A DNA stretch of 15,730 bases from the NCBI GenBank assembly GCA_052139835.1, contig JBKQVT010000003.1, positions 1 to 15,730 of the forward strand. Reading direction: 5' to 3'. Shown in pieces: positions 8,624 to 15,629 of the stretch. The notes under the pieces are model-generated. The model saw only the letters and a list, made by a program, of their open reading frames with translations, had not been told where the DNA came from and did not search any database. Source of the stretch: JBKQVT01 sp052139835. GTDB taxonomy: Bacteria > Planctomycetota > Planctomycetia > Pirellulales > Thermoguttaceae. The first letter of the stretch is position 1; the number at the start of each line of letters is the position of its first letter. Both the position numbers and the translations under genes were made by a program.

Positions 8624-8661
8624 GCGGCCGCACCCGCCCCATTCACCGTCGCTCGTCACGC

Positions 8662-8692
8662 AGCCCCCCGCGCAGTGCGGGGGCTTTTTTTT
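8662..8692 (+). terminator. Intrinsic terminator of the PEP-CTERM gene
   Basis: AGCCCCCCGC-GCAGT-GCGGGGGCT stem with one bulged C, followed by a run of eight T (8685-8692). It begins 38 bases after the stop codon. Confidence 0.85.
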
Positions 8693-8757
8693 GGCCCTCC
8701 CCCTTCCGCCCTCCGCCCTCGCCCTTTTTCCCCTGGCCCCTGGCCCCTCGCCCCTTT
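8693..8757. repeat. Pyrimidine tract before mnmG
   Basis: Words such as CCCTTCCGCCCTCCGCCCTC and repeated CCCCTGG/CCCCTCG fill the whole space between the terminator and the mnmG start. This is the pyrimidine arm of the repeat type seen complete at 10589-10753, here without a purine arm. Confidence 0.6.
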
Positions 8758-8760
8758 ATC

Positions 8761-10581
8761 ATGGACCAGATGGGCACTCCTTACGATTTCGACATCCTGG
8801 TGGTCGGCGGCGGCCATGCGGGCACGGAGGCGGCCGCGGCGGCAGCACGCTACGGCGCGCGGACCGCATTGCTCACGAGCAACCTCGACACCATCGCCCA
8901 GATGAGCTGCAATCCAGCCATCGGCGGCCTGGCCAAGGGGCAACTGGTCCGCGAGATCGACGCCCTGGGCGGACTCATGGCCCGCGCCATCGACGCCACC
9001 GCCATCCACTTCCGCATGCTCAACCGCAGCAAGGGGCCGGCGATGCACGGCCCGCGGGCGCAGGCCGACAAGCGGGCCTATCAAGAGGAAATCCGCCGCC
9101 TCTGCCAAGAGCAGCCGGGATTGGCGCTCCGCCAGGAGACCGTCGAGGACCTCGTGGTGGAAACCAGCGGCGGTAAGCAGCGCGTCTGCGGCGTTCGCGT
9201 CGCCGGCGGCAAGGTCTATCGGGCCGCGGCGGTCATTCTTTGCGCCGGCACATTCATGCGCGGCCTGCTCCATATCGGCCAGACCACCTCGCCGGGCGGC
9301 CGCATGGGCGAGGCGACCGGCGAGGGCCTGAGCCGGGCCCTGGAGCGCCTGGGCATTCGGCTGGCCCGCTTCAAGACCGGCACGCCGCCCCGGCTGGCCG
9401 CCGCAACCATCGACTACGAGGAAACCGAGCTTCAGCCCGGCGACGCCGAGCCGGAACCCTTCTCCTTCCTCACCGAGCGGATCGACTGCCGGCAGTTGCC
9501 CTGCTGGATCACCTACACGACGCCGGAGCTGCACGAGTTGGTCCGGGCGAACCTGCACCGCGCGCCGCTGTACACCGGCCAGATCCAGGCGACCGGGCCG
9601 CGCTACTGCCCGTCGCTGGAGACCAAGATCGTCCGCTTCGCCGACAAGCCGCGCCACGCATTATTCCTGGAGCCCGAGGGACGCACCAGCGGCGAGGTCT
9701 ACGTCAACGGCCTCTCGACGAGCCTGCCCCGCGACGTGCAGGACGCCATGGTGCGGGCGATTCCGGCCCTGCGGCGGGCGGAAATCGTCCGCTACGGCTA
9801 CGCGATCGAGTACGATTATGCCCCGCCCGACCAGTTGCAACTCTCGCTGGAGACCAAGCAGGTCGCCGGGCTGTACCTGGCCGGCCAGCTCAACGGCACC
9901 ACCGGCTACGAGGAAGCGGCCGCCCAGGGGCTCCTGGCCGGGGCCAACGCCGCGGCCGCCCTCCAGGGTCGCGCGCCCCTGATCCTCCGCCGCGACGAGG
10001 CCTATCTCGGCGTGATGATCGACGACCTGGTGACCCGCGGCGTCGACGAGCCCTATCGCATGTTCACCAGCCGCGCCGAGTACCGCTTGCTGCTGCGCCA
10101 CGACAATGCGGATCGGCGTCTGACGCCGTTGGGTCGTCGCGCGGGCCTGGTCGATGAGCCGCGGTGGCAGCGGCTTCAGCAGAAGCAGGACGAGATCCGG
10201 CGGATCGAGCAGCTTCTGGAGAGCACCCGCTGCGACGGACTTGCGGCGGCCCAGCTCTTGCGGCGGCCGGAGATAACGTGGGAGGAGTTGGTTGAAGGTC
10301 TGCCGGCGTTGGCGGCCGTCGGGGCGGAAGTCGCCCGGCAAGTGACCTACGACACGAAGTACGCCGGCTACGTGGCCCGGCAGCAGTTGGACATCGAGCG
10401 GCAGCAGCGTCTGGCGGCCCATCGCATCCCGGCCGACTTCGATTTTCACGCGGTGGAGCACCTGCGTGCGGAGGCGCGGGAGAAGTTTGCGCGGGTGCGG
10501 CCGGTGGACCTGGCGCAGGCGGGCCGGATCAGCGGCATCACGCCCGCGGACCTGGCGGTGTTGATGGTGCGGTTGGGGTAA
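8761..10581 (+). CDS. mnmG: tRNA uridine-5-carboxymethylaminomethyl modification enzyme MnmG
   Basis: MnmG (GidA) binds FAD and, with MnmE, installs the carboxymethylaminomethyl or aminomethyl group on wobble uridine 34 of several tRNAs in the cytoplasm. The 606-aa length is close to the usual 620-630. Visible motifs are the FAD loop GGGHAG (16-21), SCNPAIGG with catalytic-type C50, LNRSKGPAMHGPRAQAD, FKTGTPPRL (204-212), YCPSLETKIVRFAD with second conserved C283, LNGTTGYEEAAAQGLLAG, SRAEYRLLLR (437-446) and the C-terminal KYAGYVARQ (from 533). C50 and C283 correspond to C47 and C277 of the E. coli enzyme. ATG 8761 fits because the FAD loop follows at the usual distance; ATG 8770 is an alternative. 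Neither has a Shine-Dalgarno sequence. mnmE is not in the window. Confidence 0.97.
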   Translation: MDQMGTPYDFDILVVGGGHAGTEAAAAAARYGARTALLTSNLDTIAQMSCNPAIGGLAKGQLVREIDALGGLMARAIDATAIHFRMLNRSKGPAMHGPRAQADKRAYQEEIRRLCQEQPGLALRQETVEDLVVETSGGKQRVCGVRVAGGKVYRAAAVILCAGTFMRGLLHIGQTTSPGGRMGEATGEGLSRALERLGIRLARFKTGTPPRLAAATIDYEETELQPGDAEPEPFSFLTERIDCRQLPCWITYTTPELHELVRANLHRAPLYTGQIQATGPRYCPSLETKIVRFADKPRHALFLEPEGRTSGEVYVNGLSTSLPRDVQDAMVRAIPALRRAEIVRYGYAIEYDYAPPDQLQLSLETKQVAGLYLAGQLNGTTGYEEAAAQGLLAGANAAAALQGRAPLILRRDEAYLGVMIDDLVTRGVDEPYRMFTSRAEYRLLLRHDNADRRLTPLGRRAGLVDEPRWQRLQQKQDEIRRIEQLLESTRCDGLAAAQLLRRPEITWEELVEGLPALAAVGAEVARQVTYDTKYAGYVARQQLDIERQQRLAAHRIPADFDFHAVEHLRAEAREKFARVRPVDLAQAGRISGITPADLAVLMVRLG

Positions 10582-10588
10582 GGGGGAG

Positions 10589-10753
10589 GGCGGAGGGCGG
10601 AAGGGGGAAGGACGGGAAATAAGGGGGAAGGCGGAGGGCGGAAGGGGGAAGGAAGGATGAGAGATCAAGGGCGAACAGGCAGGCCGCATGTTTGCGGTTT
10701 CACCTTCCGCCTTCCGCCTTCCGCCCTCCGCCTTATCGCTTCCGCCCTCCGCC
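10589..10753 (+). repeat. Nested purine/pyrimidine inverted repeat after mnmG
   Basis: Two perfect arm pairs are nested: 15 bases at 10589-10603 with 10739-10753, and 17 bases at 10628-10644 with 10718-10734 (AAGGCGGAGGGCGGAAG and its complement). A small CCGCA-TGTT-TGCGG hairpin sits near the tip (10684-10697). It begins 7 bases behind the mnmG stop. As RNA it would form one long hairpin. The same repeat vocabulary is found at 5785-5881, 7513-7556 and 8693-8757. Confidence 0.8.
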
Positions 10754-10825
10754 TTTCCTTGAGGCTGGGGGGAACTGGCGACATAAGGTGTTATTGTGCC
10801 TTAATTTAGAAAAAACATATCCGTA

Positions 10826-10853
10826 TTGACTAGCACGGGAAGATAGCTATAAT
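10826..10853 (+). promoter_or_regulatory. Near-consensus sigma70 promoter of the response regulator
   Basis: TTGACT (10826-10831) and TATAAT (10848-10853) are 16 bases apart in a locally AT-rich stretch, the clearest promoter in the window. ATTGTGCC occurs at 10793-10800 and again overlapping the -10 box (10852-10859), and TAAGG/CCTTA (10784-10803) forms an inverted repeat; these may be operator sites. Confidence 0.8.
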
Positions 10854-10859
10854 TGTGCC

Positions 10860-11075
10860 AATTGGTAAGTTCGGCAATGTCGGTGATACCGGATGGAATT
10901 ACCGATTACAGGCAGCTTAGGGATGTACAGAGTTTGCGAACAAGGCGAACTTGAGGCGAGTTCCCAATCAACATGGAGGACTAGAGGTCCCGAAACGGAA
11001 GCCGACTTTGGGCCTTCGGGGCTTCGCTGACGCTGGCCGCACTTTCCGGCCAGACAGAGGGATGGTGAGACAAAC
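10860..11075 (+). promoter_or_regulatory. Long structured leader of the two-component operon
   Basis: About 215 bases separate the promoter from the start codon with no supported gene. The last part can fold: GAAGCC (10998-11003) with GGCTTC (11020-11025), and CTGGCCG-CACTTTC-CGGCCAG (11033-11053), 22 bases before the ATG. GGTGAG lies 6 bases before the ATG as ribosome binding site. I recognise no known riboswitch. Confidence 0.45.
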
Positions 11076-11657
11076 ATGAAGACCGTGTTCACGACCGGCG
11101 AGGCGGCCAAGATTTGCAAGGTCAGCCAGCAGACCATCATTCGCTGTTTTGACTCGGGACAGTTGAAGGGATTTCGCGTGCCCGGCAGCCGTTTCCGCCG
11201 CATTCCACGCGAGCAGCTCTACAGTTTCATGCGGGACAACGGCATCCCGACGGATGCCCTGGAAAGCGGCAAGCGGAAGATCCTCTTGGTGGACGACGAC
11301 GAGGAGTTGGTCGAGCTGATCAGCGACGTCCTGGAGCGCGACGGGCGCTTCGAGGTCCGCACCGTCAACAACGGCTTTGACGCCGGCATGATGGTCAAGG
11401 AATATCACCCTGACCTGATCGTGCTGGACGTCATGCTCCCGGACATCAACGGCAAGGAAGTGTGCCAGCGGGTCCGCAGCGACAAGACCATGGACGACGT
11501 CCGCATCATCTGCATTTCCGGGATGGTCGAGGAAGACAAGATCGGCGAGCTCCGTGCCGCCGGCGCCAACGATTTCATGCACAAGCCGTTCGAGGTGGAG
11601 AAGCTCGTGGAGCGGATGTGCTATCACCTCGACATCGAGGCCGTTCACGCCGCGTAA
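11076..11657 (+). CDS. Response regulator with N-terminal excisionase-type HTH and C-terminal receiver
   Basis: Residues 4-54 form a MerR/excisionase-like helix-turn-helix (FTTGEAAKICKVSQQTIIRCFDSGQLKGFRVPGS...RRIP), predicted to bind DNA. Residues 67-188 form a receiver domain with the acidic pocket D73-D75, phosphoacceptor D118 in LIVLDVMLPD, S148 and K170 in HKPFE. This is the reverse of the usual receiver-first order. The 193-aa protein ends where the receiver ends. The gene is first in a two-gene operon with the histidine kinase 32 bases downstream, and the kinase is the likely partner. Phosphorylation would presumably alter dimerisation and DNA binding. The targets are unknown. Confidence 0.92.
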   Translation: MKTVFTTGEAAKICKVSQQTIIRCFDSGQLKGFRVPGSRFRRIPREQLYSFMRDNGIPTDALESGKRKILLVDDDEELVELISDVLERDGRFEVRTVNNGFDAGMMVKEYHPDLIVLDVMLPDINGKEVCQRVRSDKTMDDVRIICISGMVEEDKIGELRAAGANDFMHKPFEVEKLVERMCYHLDIEAVHAA

Positions 11658-11689
11658 CGGCAGCGGACCAGCGGTTTTGCGGTAATGCC

Positions 11690-13060
11690 ATGCGCAGCCT
11701 GCCACCCTTGGTTGCCGGTCCGCACCGCTTGATTCTGCCCATGGCCGACCGTTCGGCGGCCGCCCTGGCCGAGTGGCTCCTCACCGCCGCCGCCCCGCGG
11801 GCCGCCGCAGGGCTGACCGAGGTGCTGGCCGACGATCCGCCGCTTTTGGTGTGGTCGGTCTGCCGGGCCGGCCAGGCCGATTTCTCCTGCCGCAACGTCG
11901 GCGACGCCGCCGGCTGGCTGGCCGAACATGCCCTGGCGGCCTTGCAGTGGCCGGCCGAGCACGATGCGCCGGGCGAGGAGGGCCTCGCACCGGAGGTCTG
12001 GCCCCAGCGCGTGGCCGCCGCCGTGACCTTGTCTGATCTGGCCGCCCAGTTGGCCGCCGAGAACCAGGCCGACCGCGACGAGGCCGTCCTCGGCGGCTTG
12101 CTCTACTACGCCGACGATTGGCTGGGGGAGGCGAGCCGCCGGGTTTATCCCGGCGGATGGGCGGCGCCGGGAAACCGCGGGGATAAACCCCGCCGCTCGC
12201 TGCCTGCGGTTGCCCAGGCCGTGGAGGTCTTGGCCGGCGGTGCGACCGACGCCGCGGCCGAGGCGGCGCACCGCCGCGGCGCCGCGGCCGCCGGGCGCTG
12301 GGCGGCCCAACTCGGCGGCCCGACCGACTGGCTGCCCTCCTTGGCCGCCCGGCTGGCACGCCTGGCGGCCCTGGAAGACCGCTTTCGGGAGACGCTCGAT
12401 CAAGAAAAACTGGCCGCTCTGGCCGAATTCGCCGCCGGCGCCGGCCATGAAATCAATAACCCGCTGACGGTCATCGCCGGCCGCGCACAGCTCTTCCTCC
12501 AGGAGGAGACCAATCCCGAGCGCCGCCGGGCCCTGGCGCTGATCAACGCCCAGGCGATGCGGGTCTACGAGATGATCGCCGACCTGCGGCTGTTTGCCCG
12601 CCCCCCGCAGCCCGAGTTGCAGCCCCTGGACCTGGTCGAGCTGGTCGACGAGCTGATTGCCGAGCTCGCGCCGCTGGCGGCCCAGCAGGAGTCCGCGCTC
12701 GTGCGCGGCGGCGACGGCGGGCCGGTCGCGGTCGTGGCCGACCCGACGCAACTGGCCGTGGCCTTGCGGGCGTTGTGCCAGAACGCGCTGGAGGCCCTCG
12801 GTGGGCAGGGCCACGTTCGTATCGAGCTGGGCCGCCGAGCGGGCGGCGTGGAGATTCGCGTCCGCGACGACGGGCCTGGCATCCCGCCCGAGCAGCGCCG
12901 GCACATCTTCGATCCCTTCTATTCGGCGCGGCAGGCCGGGCGGGGCCTGGGCTTGGGGCTGTCGAAGTGCTGGCGGATCATCACCAATCATGGCGGCCGC
13001 ATCGCGGTGGAGGATCAGCCCGGCGGCGGCGCCTGTTTTCTCATCACGCTGCCGCGGTGA
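11690..13060 (+). CDS. Soluble sensor histidine kinase
   Basis: The C-terminal half is a complete kinase: H-box GAGHEINNPLTVI with phosphoacceptor H253, N-box CQNALEAL with N365, G1 box DDGPGI (393-398), F-box FDPFYS, and G2 box GRGLGLGLSK near 416-425. It autophosphorylates with ATP and most likely passes the phosphate to the response regulator encoded just upstream. No membrane segment is present, so it is cytoplasmic. The first 240 residues are Ala rich; segments such as DDPPLLVWSVCRAG and VTLSDLAAQLA with EAVLGGLLYYADDWL look like a degenerate HDOD-type domain, which is an inference. Residues 148-171 are encoded by a palindromic double-hairpin element and are unusual in composition (RRVYPGGW...GDKPRRS). 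ATG 11690 is the first start after the upstream stop; no strong ribosome binding site is seen. Confidence 0.9.
   Translation: MRSLPPLVAGPHRLILPMADRSAAALAEWLLTAAAPRAAAGLTEVLADDPPLLVWSVCRAGQADFSCRNVGDAAGWLAEHALAALQWPAEHDAPGEEGLAPEVWPQRVAAAVTLSDLAAQLAAENQADRDEAVLGGLLYYADDWLGEASRRVYPGGWAAPGNRGDKPRRSLPAVAQAVEVLAGGATDAAAEAAHRRGAAAAGRWAAQLGGPTDWLPSLAARLARLAALEDRFRETLDQEKLAALAEFAAGAGHEINNPLTVIAGRAQLFLQEETNPERRRALALINAQAMRVYEMIADLRLFARPPQPELQPLDLVELVDELIAELAPLAAQQESALVRGGDGGPVAVVADPTQLAVALRALCQNALEALGGQGHVRIELGRRAGGVEIRVRDDGPGIPPEQRRHIFDPFYSARQAGRGLGLGLSKCWRIITNHGGRIAVEDQPGGGACFLITLPR
12131..12200. repeat. Double-hairpin element, GCGAGCC family, in kinase gene
   Basis: The left arm (12131-12156) is GCGAG followed by the hairpin CCGCCGGG-TTTAT-CCCGGCGG. 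After 18 bases the right arm (12175-12200) has CCGCGGGG-ATAAA-CCCCGCCG, with one stem mismatch, and ends in CTCGC. The arms are inverted relative to each other and the loops are complementary. The left arm is identical over 26 bases to that of the intergenic copy at 13082-13107. The kinase frame runs through it without a stop. Confidence 0.93.
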
Positions 13061-13081
13061 TCGCGAGCCGCTGGCGTGATA

Positions 13082-13201
13082 GCGAGCCGCCGGGTTTATC
13101 CCGGCGGTTGGGCGGCGCTAGGCGAAACCATGGGACCTATGGGACCCATGGGACCTATAAACTGGGGCCATGCAACCGCGGGGATAAACCCCGCGGCTCG
13201 C
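13082..13201. repeat. Double-hairpin element, GCGAGCC family, intergenic copy with nested insert
   Basis: The left arm (13082-13107) and right arm (13176-13201) are 26 bases each and complementary at 24 of 26 positions. Each arm is itself a perfect hairpin: CCGCCGGG-TTTAT-CCCGGCGG and CCGCGGGG-ATAAA-CCCCGCGG. The spacer begins like that of the kinase copy (GGGCGGCGC...) but is 68 bases long instead of 18 because it contains a triplicated 9-mer segment. Confidence 0.93.
13130..13159 (+). repeat. Triplicated 9-mer ATGGGACC(T/C)
   Basis: ATGGGACCT, ATGGGACCC and ATGGGACCT follow one another directly, then ATA. The array lies in the spacer of the intergenic double-hairpin element and is absent from the copy in the kinase gene, so it was probably added later. 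Confidence 0.8.
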
Positions 13202-13382
13202 CTTTGCCACAACCCACCCACTGGTAGCAGTGCATCCACCGCCCCGCTGCGGACTGGCCTTGCCGCTAGGGGAGGAATTTCATAAGTTATTGTGTCCGGA
13301 GGAGATGGGGCCCGCTCGGAGGGGAGCTCGTCGCAGGAAGTCGCTGCTCCGGCGGTCCACAGTGGCAAGGGAGGCGCATCGG

Positions 13383-15542
13383 ATGAGTCTAGGCCGCAAG
13401 GTGTCCGCGGTTCCCAAGGAAGGGCCTGTCGGGGCACCGCTTTCAGCCCCCAGCGATCTGTCTTCGGCCGACTCTCTTGGCCCCGCGCTGCGGCGGGCGA
13501 TCGCCGCCACCCGGCAGTGGCTGCTGGAGCAGCAGCAGCCCGATGGTTCCTGGTGTGCCGAGTTGGAAGGCGACACGATCCTGGAGAGCGAGACGATTTT
13601 GCTGTGGGCCTTCCTGGGTCTGGAGGGCACGGCGTTGGCCGGCCGCGCCGCCGCCTACCTGATCGAAAAGCAGCTTCCCGACGGCGGCTGGGCGATGTAT
13701 CCCGGCGGCCACGTGGAGATCAGCGGCAGCGTCAAGGCCTACTTCGCCTTGAAGCTGACCGGCCACGACCCCAGCGCCGAGTACATGGAGCGTGCGCGGC
13801 GGGCGATCCTCGCCCACGGCGGCGCCGACGCCGTGAACAGCTTCACGCGTTTTTACCTGGCGCTTCTGGGCCAGATTTCCTACCGCCAGTGTCCGGCCGT
13901 CCCGCCCGAGATGGTGCTCTTGCCCAAGTGGTTCCCGGTGAACCTCTACGCGGTGAGTTCCTGGTCGCGGACGATTATCGTGCCGCTGTCGATCATCTCG
14001 GCGATGCAGCCGGTCCGCCGCATCGAGCCGGCCCGCGGCATCCGCGAGCTTTTCCTGCAAGCGCCGCGGCACTGGCCGCCGCTGCGCTGTCCGGGGATGA
14101 CCGGCAGCACCGGCCCGCTGAGCTGGGACCGCTTCTTCCGCATTGTGGAAGGGATGCTCAAGTGGGGGCAGCGGCTGCGGCTGATGCCCTGGCGGCGGCG
14201 GGCGATTGCCGCCGCCGGGCGGTGGATGCTCCAGCGCTTCGAGCACAGCGACGGCCTGGGGGCGATCTATCCGCCCATCGTCTGGAGCATCGTGGCCCTG
14301 AAGTGCCTGGGCCATGACGACGAGAGTGAGCCGCTGCAATATTGTTACAAGCAACTCGGCGACCTGGTGATCGACGACCCGGCCTCGGGAACCGCGCGGC
14401 TGCAGCCCTGCAAATCGCCGGTCTGGGACACGGCGCTGACGCTCCGCGCCTTGCGCACCAGCGGGGTGGGCTCCGGGCGGCCCGCCGCCGGCCGCGCCGT
14501 CGGCTGGCTGCTGGGGAAACAGACCACCCGCCGCGGCGATTGGTCGGAAACCGTGGCCGCCGCGCCGGGAGGATGGTGCTTCGAGTATGCTAACGATTTC
14601 TATCCCGACTGCGACGACACGGCCATGGTCCTCTTGGCCCTGCAAACGCAGTTCGACGCGGCGGAGGGAAACTCGCCGGCGCTGCCGCCGGAACTCGCCG
14701 TGACGCCGGCACGGGACTCTGCCGCGGGGACCCGTGCCACGGCTGTGTCAGCCGTGCGGAAGGCGACGGAGTTCTGCACGGCTGACACAGCCGTGGCACA
14801 AGTCACCGCCATCGACGACACGGTGGCCGCCATGGACCGCGGACTCCGCTGGCTGCTAGCCATGCAAAACGACGACGGCGGCTGGGGCGCCTTCGATCGC
14901 AACAACAATCGCCAGTTCCTCTGCCGCGTCCCCTTCGCCGACCATAACGCCATGACCGACCCCAGCACCCCCGACCTCACCGGCCGGGTGCTGGAATGCC
15001 TGGGCCGGCTGGGCCGGCGGGTGGGAGATCCGGTGGTCGATCGGGCGGTGGCCTACCTCCGCCAGACCCAGCAGGCCGATGGCAGTTGGTTCGGCCGCTG
15101 GGGCGTGAATTACATCTACGGCGCCTGGCAGTCGTTGACCGGACTGAGCGAGATCGGCGTGCCGGCCGACGATCCCGCCATGATCGCCGGCGCCAACTGG
15201 CTGTTGGCCCATCAGCAGCCCGGCGGCGGCTGGGGCGAATCGCCCGACAGCTACGAGCAACCCCAATTGCGCGGCCAGGGCGAGCCGACCGCTTCCCAGA
15301 CCGCCTGGGCGGTGCTGGGGCTGCTGGCCGCCGGACTCCAGTGGCAACCGGCGACCGTCCGCGGCATCCGCTACCTCGTCCGCACCCAGTGCGCCGACGG
15401 CGCCTGGCACGAGACCCAGTTCACCGGCACCGGCTTTCCGCGGGTCTTTTACCTGCGATATCACTACTATCCCATTTACTTCCCTTTGATGGCCCTGGCC
15501 CGCTGGGCGGTCCGCATCCAGTCGTGCGCGAGCCAAGGTTGA
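13383..15542 (+). CDS. shc: Squalene-hopene cyclase
   Basis: The enzyme cyclises squalene to hopene, the first step of hopanoid synthesis, at the membrane surface. The catalytic motif is DCDDTA with D409, D411 and D412; the second Asp of the DD pair is normally the proton donor region. QW repeats of the family are visible: QQQPDGSW (50-57), KQLPDGGW (96-103), QNDDGGW (495-501), QQADGSWFGRWG, HQQPGGGWGES and QCADGAWHE. The family end TGTGFPRVFYLRYHYY starts at 681. The chosen start, ATG 13383, has GGGAGG 8 bases upstream and gives 719 aa; the frame is open to 13230, but that extension is Arg rich and unlike the family. It is somewhat longer than typical bacterial members, partly because residues 451-472 come from a palindromic element in a loop after the catalytic motif. 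No other hopanoid gene is in the window. Confidence 0.95.
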   Translation: MSLGRKVSAVPKEGPVGAPLSAPSDLSSADSLGPALRRAIAATRQWLLEQQQPDGSWCAELEGDTILESETILLWAFLGLEGTALAGRAAAYLIEKQLPDGGWAMYPGGHVEISGSVKAYFALKLTGHDPSAEYMERARRAILAHGGADAVNSFTRFYLALLGQISYRQCPAVPPEMVLLPKWFPVNLYAVSSWSRTIIVPLSIISAMQPVRRIEPARGIRELFLQAPRHWPPLRCPGMTGSTGPLSWDRFFRIVEGMLKWGQRLRLMPWRRRAIAAAGRWMLQRFEHSDGLGAIYPPIVWSIVALKCLGHDDESEPLQYCYKQLGDLVIDDPASGTARLQPCKSPVWDTALTLRALRTSGVGSGRPAAGRAVGWLLGKQTTRRGDWSETVAAAPGGWCFEYANDFYPDCDDTAMVLLALQTQFDAAEGNSPALPPELAVTPARDSAAGTRATAVSAVRKATEFCTADTAVAQVTAIDDTVAAMDRGLRWLLAMQNDDGGWGAFDRNNNRQFLCRVPFADHNAMTDPSTPDLTGRVLECLGRLGRRVGDPVVDRAVAYLRQTQQADGSWFGRWGVNYIYGAWQSLTGLSEIGVPADDPAMIAGANWLLAHQQPGGGWGESPDSYEQPQLRGQGEPTASQTAWAVLGLLAAGLQWQPATVRGIRYLVRTQCADGAWHETQFTGTGFPRVFYLRYHYYPIYFPLMALARWAVRIQSCASQG
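14734..14799. repeat. Double-hairpin element, GTGCCAC family, in cyclase gene
   Basis: The outer ends are GTGCCAC (14734-14740) and GTGGCAC (14793-14799). The hairpins are CACGGCTG-TGT-CAGCCGTG (14738-14756) and CACGGCTG-ACA-CAGCCGTG (14777-14795), with complementary loops and 20 bases between. The end-to-end length is 66 bases, 22 codons, read through in the cyclase frame. An extra 8-bp arm, GGCACGGG (14708-14715), can pair with CCCGTGCC (14731-14738), so alternative folds compete. Confidence 0.92.
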
Positions 15543-15629
15543 GGTGAGCGCCCCGGCCCCCCGCACGCAGCCGGTGGGCGCGGCAATTTCTAATCCCCAA
15601 TTCCTAATCCAGTAGTTCCAAGTTCCGGT
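15543..15629. repeat. Intergenic stretch with TAATCC/AATTCC words
   Basis: This short stretch between the convergent ends of the cyclase gene and the partial minus-strand gene has a G/C-rich part, then TAATCCCCAATTCCTAATCC, which looks like the short-word intergenic repeats elsewhere in the window. No clear terminator is seen. Confidence 0.35.

Larger units (their letters stand above)
13061..13382. other. Gap between kinase and cyclase genes
   Basis: The left half is occupied by the intergenic copy of the GCGAGCC element, preceded by a partial GCGAGCCGC duplicate (13063-13071) starting 3 bases behind the kinase stop. The right half (13202-13382) contains no supported gene. A weak promoter guess (TTGCCG 13260, CATAAG 13281, 15-base spacing) was considered too poor to list separately. 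Confidence 0.5.

Noticed and set aside
10582..10760. Repeats after mnmG considered as a CRISPR array
   Set aside because: The units are short, directly adjacent and purine rich, and form inverted arms; there are no regular unique spacers.
11645..12991. Long minus-strand open frame opposite the histidine kinase
   Set aside because: It mirrors a kinase with all its motifs; the translation is Gly/Arg/Gln rich with no domain.
13230..13382. N-terminal extension of the hopene cyclase
   Set aside because: The extension is Arg rich and unlike the family, while ATG 13383 has a good ribosome binding site.
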